Source: SIG578 sp045543635 (GTDB lineage: Bacteria > Bacillota > Clostridia > Oscillospirales > Ruminococcaceae). From it: DNA of 9,478 nt. The translations under genes were made by a program, and so were the position numbers. Positions 6,671 through 9,478 of the stretch are shown here, in pieces (position 1 is the first letter of the stretch; the number at the start of each line of letters is the position of its first letter). The notes under the pieces are model-generated. The model saw only the letters and a list, made by a program, of their open reading frames with translations. It had not been told where the DNA came from and searched no databases. Location of the stretch: NCBI GenBank assembly GCA_045543635.1, contig JAZQMT010000075.1:1-9478 (forward strand), given 5' to 3'.

Positions 6671-6949
6671 GTGAGTAGAATAACCGAGCTAATGGAAAAG
6701 GATGTTATCAGCCTTGAGGATGGCCAAAGCCTCGGCAGAGTTTGCGATGCCGAAATAGAGATTTGCGACCAGAGAGTGTGTGCGCTTGTTATATTTGGCA
6801 GACTTCGTTGCTTTGGGTTGCTTGGCAGAGAGGACGATATTATTATTAAATGGGAGGATATTGAGCTGATTGGAGAGGACACCATACTGGTGAAAAAAGC
6901 GTGCGGCACAAGTCAGCGCCGCCCAAAGAAAAAAAGGAGGATTTTCTAA
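6671..6949 (+). CDS. YlmC/YmxH family sporulation protein (PRC-barrel fold)
   Basis: From the GTG at 6671 this is a 92-residue protein. It shows the YlmC/YmxH pattern: an N-terminal MSRITELMEKDVISLEDG, then LGRVCDAEI (compare 'GKKLGSIGDIDI' in relatives), CALVIFGRLRCFGLLGRED, IIIKWEDIELIGEDTILV, and a short basic tail (RRPKKKRRIF). The family adopts a PRC-barrel-like small beta fold and is linked to sporulation in Firmicutes; the molecular role is unknown. It is the first gene of an apparent operon with the SpoIVFA-like and SpoIVFB genes. The next ATG is 3 nt after its stop, and the AAAGGAGG for that gene lies inside its last codons (6933-6940). Confidence 0.85.
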   Translation: MSRITELMEKDVISLEDGQSLGRVCDAEIEICDQRVCALVIFGRLRCFGLLGREDDIIIKWEDIELIGEDTILVKKACGTSQRRPKKKRRIF

Positions 6950-6952
6950 AAA

Positions 6953-7840
6953 ATGGATAATACCGGATATGTTTTTAAGGAAGAATTTTTGGAAGAGCAA
7001 TCCCTGCAGCAGGATGCACTTGAAAACGAAGAAAAAACCAGCCGCTCAGAAGGATGCCTGCGTTTGGTTTTTATACAAACCGTTGTCTGTGTTATGCTTG
7101 TGGTTTCGGCGCTCGCATTGCATCTGCTTGCGCCAAAATCATATGACCGATTAAAAGCAGGATACACCGCCGCCACAACACAAGCGGATGTTACCTTTTC
7201 GGATATAAAGGTTTTGTTTGGAAAAATCGGAGCTTTTCTTTTTTCTCAGCCAAAAGAGGAAAACGGACAAACCTCGTCTGATATAGCTTATGACGAAAAC
7301 AGCACTCCTGCACAAACCGAGAATGAAACGGTAAGCTCCTCTATTGCACAAAAGGAAAGGGGCGGAGCAGGCGGCGAGGATGAGCAAATAAAACAGCTCC
7401 CTGAGTCTGTCACCCAAAACGCCTATGTCCTTACAACTTCGATTTCAGCGCCCGCTTGCGGGAGCGTTACCTCGCAGTTTGGCTGGCGTATCCACCCGAT
7501 TACAGGGAAACAAGGCTTTCATACAGGGATTGATATTGCCGCACCGCTGGGCACTCCCATAACCGCCGCTTTTAGCGGCACAATAGCCGAGTGCGGAAAA
7601 AATGAAGCTTACGGAAACTATATCATAATGCGCCATTCGGAGGGACTTTACACCTTCTATGGACACTGTGATAGCTTAAAGGCAAGTGAGGGAATGCACA
7701 TTCGCAGCGGCGAGGTGATAGCCTATATGGGAACCACAGGCTACTCCACAGGTCCCCACCTGCATTTTGAAATACGCATCGGCGGTAAACGCGTTGACCC
7801 CGCCTATGTTTTAAAAGGGATAGAGAATATTGAGTTTTAA
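6953..7840 (+). CDS. Membrane-anchored M23 (LytM) domain protein, SpoIVFA-like
   Basis: The 295 residues comprise a charged cytoplasmic N-terminus (1-35), one membrane segment (about 36-59), a low-complexity linker rich in E, S, T and Q (100-150), and a C-terminal M23/LytM domain (about 165-290). The zinc-site residues are all present: His190 and Asp194 in GFHTGIDIAAP, His238 in TFYGHCD, and His269 and His271 in GPHLHFEIR. By itself this is a generic M23 membrane protein. Its 11-nt overlap with an M50 protease gene matches the spoIVFA-spoIVFB arrangement. There SpoIVFA binds and restrains SpoIVFB in the membrane around the forespore until it is cleaved by signalling proteases. Whether the domain cuts peptidoglycan or only scaffolds is not decidable here. 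SpoIIQ-like alternatives are less likely given the neighbour. Confidence 0.8.
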   Translation: MDNTGYVFKEEFLEEQSLQQDALENEEKTSRSEGCLRLVFIQTVVCVMLVVSALALHLLAPKSYDRLKAGYTAATTQADVTFSDIKVLFGKIGAFLFSQPKEENGQTSSDIAYDENSTPAQTENETVSSSIAQKERGGAGGEDEQIKQLPESVTQNAYVLTTSISAPACGSVTSQFGWRIHPITGKQGFHTGIDIAAPLGTPITAAFSGTIAECGKNEAYGNYIIMRHSEGLYTFYGHCDSLKASEGMHIRSGEVIAYMGTTGYSTGPHLHFEIRIGGKRVDPAYVLKGIENIEF

Positions 7841-8441
7841 ATTTTTCGGAGTCAGAATAGAAGTAAGCTTTCTGCTGATAGCTATGCTGGCTCTGTTTTC
7901 TTTCTATGATAAAACAGGCATAGCTTTTTGCGCTATCACGGCAGCACTTTTGCATGAATGTGGGCATGTGGCGGCAGCAGCGCTCAGTGCCTGCCAAATA
8001 AAAGAACTGAGCTTTCAACCGTTTGGTATCAAAATGCGGCTGAAAAAACCGCTTTCGCTTCTTGATACAAAAAGAAAACTGCTTGTGCTTTCTGCCGGCT
8101 GTGCTGTAAATTTTGTCTGCTTTTTTCTGCTGCTTGCTTTGAATAGAAAACCTACAAATACAGCGCTCGTTCACCTGATAACCGCCCTTTTTAATCTCCT
8201 GCCCGCCGGCACGCTCGATGGCGGCAGAATTTTGTTAGAGCTGCTTTCCCTGCGCTGTCCAGGTAATAGGGCAGAGCAAATTTGCGATATTATATCGCTC
8301 CTTTCTGCCGCCGCTCTTTTTGTTTTGGGAAGTATTGTACTTGTAAAAACAGGCTATAACATAAGCCTTATGATAACGGCCGCATATTTGTTTGTGTTAG
8401 TAATTTTTAGACAAAAAAAGAAGTTGTTTTTAGATAAATAA
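7830..8441 (+). CDS. M50 intramembrane metalloprotease, SpoIVFB-like, without CBS domain
   Basis: This 203-residue polytopic protein carries the zinc motif HECGH (residues 42-46: His42, Glu43, His46) in a hydrophobic helix and an Asn94 helix (SAGCAVNFVCFF). The third ligand motif is NLLPAGTLDGGRIL, with Asn122, Pro125 and Asp130. The N-terminal FFGVRIEVSFLL resembles SpoIVFB. SpoIVFB cleaves pro-sigma-K in the mother-cell membrane, releasing active sigma-K late in sporulation. The Bacillus enzyme continues into a cytosolic CBS domain; this one stops after a short basic tail. The start is TTG at 7830, overlapping the M23 stop by 11 nt. The in-frame TAG at 7821 rules out any much earlier start, and AAAAGGGA (7813-7820) is the likely ribosome binding site. 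A different M50 substrate is possible, but the neighbour supports the SpoIVF assignment. Confidence 0.85.
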   Translation: MSFKFFGVRIEVSFLLIAMLALFSFYDKTGIAFCAITAALLHECGHVAAAALSACQIKELSFQPFGIKMRLKKPLSLLDTKRKLLVLSAGCAVNFVCFFLLLALNRKPTNTALVHLITALFNLLPAGTLDGGRILLELLSLRCPGNRAEQICDIISLLSAAALFVLGSIVLVKTGYNISLMITAAYLFVLVIFRQKKKLFLDK

Positions 8442-8453
8442 TTGAAATAAACC

Positions 8454-8482
8454 TTGTAAATAAAGGAAAAATATGGTAGAAT
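8454..8482 (+). promoter_or_regulatory. Sigma-A promoter with extended -10 for the ECF sigma operon
   Basis: TTGTAA (8454-8459) and TAGAAT (8477-8482) are 17 bp apart, with TGG directly before the -10 (an extended TGn). Transcription would start near 8489, giving a leader of about 50 nt. I see no clear terminator between the M50 gene and this promoter, so readthrough from the spoIVF-like operon cannot be excluded. Confidence 0.75.
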
Positions 8483-8539
8483 ATAATCGAAATATAGCTT
8501 CTGCTGTATAAAAAATGCTCGATAGGGTGTGGACTGAAA

Positions 8540-9121
8540 ATGCTTTCGTTGTATTTAACCTTTATTGATGAGGAAGAAGATAAAAAGCTGTTTGAAGAGG
8601 TTGTTTTATCCTTTAGAAAACAGTTGATTGCTTATGTTATGTCTATGCATAATAATAGGGAAGATGCTGAGGATATTGTTCATGATGTTTTCCTTTGTAT
8701 GGCATCAAAGCATATGGATGTTGTCAGAAAATTAAGATGTAAAACCGATATGCGTAACTATCTGATGAGAGCCGCGAAAAACACCATGCTGAACATGTTC
8801 AAAAAGAAAGAGCATGAACAGTTTTCTCTCGATACCGTAACCGAATATAATATTGATGATTATAGAGAATTATCGGATAACACTTTTCTTGAAACCATTT
8901 ATACTAAAATTGAGTATAATGATTTAGTCAAAGCAATCGTATCGTTGCCCGAAAAATATCGCGACGTGTTGTATTATCATTTTGTACTGGATTTAACCGT
9001 TGCCAAAACAGCAAAGATACTCGACCGCTCAATGGCGACAACCAAAAAGCAGTTGGTTGTCGGTAAAAAGGAACTCTTAAAGCTGTGCAATAAAGGAGTT
9101 GATAAGAATGGCAATGACTAA
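8540..9121 (+). CDS. ECF-type RNA polymerase sigma factor (sigma-70 family)
   Basis: This 193-residue two-domain sigma factor begins MLSLYLTFIDEEEDKKLFEE, a start seen in a clostridial ECF sigma group. Region 2 spans about residues 18-90: FRKQLIAYVMSM, the hallmark EDAEDIVHDVFLCMA (41-55) and MRNYLMRAAKNTMLNMFKKK (71-90). Region 4 spans about 128-183: IVSLPEKYRDVLYYHFVLD followed by a helix-turn-helix, LTVAKTAKILDRSMATTKK, which would read a -35 element. The ATG has only a weak AGGGTG upstream (8524-8529). The final codons contain the start of the next gene (14-nt overlap), the usual layout for an ECF sigma and its anti-sigma. The signal and target promoters are unknown; the visible promoter looks like sigma-A rather than clearly autoregulated. 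Confidence 0.9.
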   Translation: MLSLYLTFIDEEEDKKLFEEVVLSFRKQLIAYVMSMHNNREDAEDIVHDVFLCMASKHMDVVRKLRCKTDMRNYLMRAAKNTMLNMFKKKEHEQFSLDTVTEYNIDDYRELSDNTFLETIYTKIEYNDLVKAIVSLPEKYRDVLYYHFVLDLTVAKTAKILDRSMATTKKQLVVGKKELLKLCNKGVDKNGND

Positions 9122-9478
9122 ACTTGAATTCGATAAAGCATTCAGAGAGGCTGTGTCTTTGGAGTTCGCTCATATTCCTACCGATGAAAACAGCATTGAT
9201 TACACCTTTTCCGAAAAATTTAATAAGAGAATGGAAAAGCTGATAAAATCGCAAAAGAGAGTTTCTTGGAAGCTTGTTAACAGCGTGGCAAAGCGCGTCG
9301 CTGTTGCATGTATTATTGTGCTCACCATGCTTACAACAGCCTGCAGTGTGAAAGTCATTCGCGAACCGATCGTTCAATTCTTTACCGAGATTTACGAAAC
9401 CTTTGCGCAGTATTTCTTTGTAGGCAGCACTACCGATGCCATAACCCATGTGTATACCATAAAAGAGTTACCCGAAGG
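9108..9478 (+). CDS. Putative membrane-anchored anti-sigma factor (3' truncated by window end)
   Basis: The frame is open from ATG 9108 to the window edge (123 full codons visible). It overlaps the sigma gene by 14 nt, with AAAGGAG (9092-9098) placed for it; a second ATG at 9114 is possible. Residues 1-53 form a soluble, charged helix-rich part (TKLEFDKAFREAVSLEFAHI, EKFNKRMEKLIKSQKRVSWK) that would face the cytoplasm and could bind the sigma factor. Residues about 60-79 form one membrane segment (VAKRVAVACIIVLTMLTTAC), followed by VKVIREPIVQFFTEIYETFA and an extracytoplasmic portion. This matches the general architecture of clostridial anti-sigma-like proteins, some with DUF4367-type sensor domains, but no zinc-binding HxxxCxxC motif is present. 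Function is inferred from position and topology. Confidence 0.7.
   Translation, partial: MAMTKLEFDKAFREAVSLEFAHIPTDENSIDYTFSEKFNKRMEKLIKSQKRVSWKLVNSVAKRVAVACIIVLTMLTTACSVKVIREPIVQFFTEIYETFAQYFFVGSTTDAITHVYTIKELPE

Noticed and set aside
7623..8174. A 183-codon minus-strand frame opposite the M23 and M50 genes
   Set aside because: It is antisense to two genes with intact catalytic motifs and its translation has no recognisable domain.
8441..8539. A possible ECF-sigma autoregulatory promoter (TGAAAT near 8443) or a terminator after the M50 gene
   Set aside because: The only convincing element is a sigma-A type promoter. No GC-rich -35 typical of ECF promoters and no stable hairpin with a T tract could be found.
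8928..9449. A 173-codon minus-strand frame at the right edge
   Set aside because: It lies opposite the sigma factor's region 4 and the anti-sigma-like gene and has no recognisable domain, so it is a shadow.
1..9478. Insertion sequences, phage genes, CRISPR arrays, tRNA or rRNA genes
   Set aside because: No transposase or integrase motifs, no regularly spaced direct repeats and no cloverleaf or rRNA-like sequence were seen on either strand.

Overview
This window looks like the chromosome of a spore-forming member of the Clostridia, probably a gut Oscillospirales/Ruminococcaceae-type bacterium. That is inferred from the AT-leaning composition, the GGAGG-type ribosome binding sites, a sporulation protease pair (SpoIVFA-like/SpoIVFB), a YlmC/YmxH sporulation protein, and a surface protein with CxxC modules and Ig-like folds typical of that group. 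The species cannot be named from the sequence alone. No mobile element, tRNA, rRNA or CRISPR array is visible.

Layout. (1) Positions 2-1792 hold the 3' part of a large secreted or surface protein: Cys modules, a beta-helix-like region, then three beta-sandwich domains. It converges with nth (endonuclease III, 1877-2518, minus strand), and both share a strong bidirectional terminator at 1835-1872. (2) nth and glyA diverge from a 136-bp spacer with a recognisable promoter in each direction. glyA (serine hydroxymethyltransferase) and rarA (AAA+ recombination factor) follow each other 25 bp apart and end at a hairpin at 5213-5244. (3) Positions 5247-6610, minus strand, form a compact uptake unit. 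In transcriptional order it has a promoter, a roughly 330-nt leader with a cobalamin (B12) riboswitch and terminator-type expression platform, a lipoprotein with a DUF4430 (transcobalamin C-terminal-like) domain, and an overlapping ECF-transporter S component. This is the most interesting part of the window: a candidate vitamin B12/corrinoid capture and import system. (4) Positions 6671-8441, plus strand, form a sporulation operon: ylmC/ymxH, an M23-domain membrane protein resembling SpoIVFA, and an M50 intramembrane protease resembling SpoIVFB but without a CBS domain. A plausible sigma-E-type promoter lies just upstream. (5) From 8454 to the right edge there is a strong housekeeping-type promoter, an ECF sigma factor and an overlapping membrane protein that is probably its anti-sigma partner, cut by the window end.

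How they fit together. Regions 1 and 2 are a surface protein plus housekeeping functions (base-excision repair, one-carbon metabolism, replication-fork maintenance). Region 3 is regulated by its predicted ligand: when B12 is abundant, the riboswitch should terminate transcription of its own importer. Region 4 would act in the mother cell during sporulation, where SpoIVFB-type proteases release active sigma-K. Region 5 is a two-gene signalling module whose stimulus is unknown. Three gene pairs overlap by 11-14 nt (lipoprotein/S component, M23/M50, sigma/anti-sigma), which suggests translational coupling in each.
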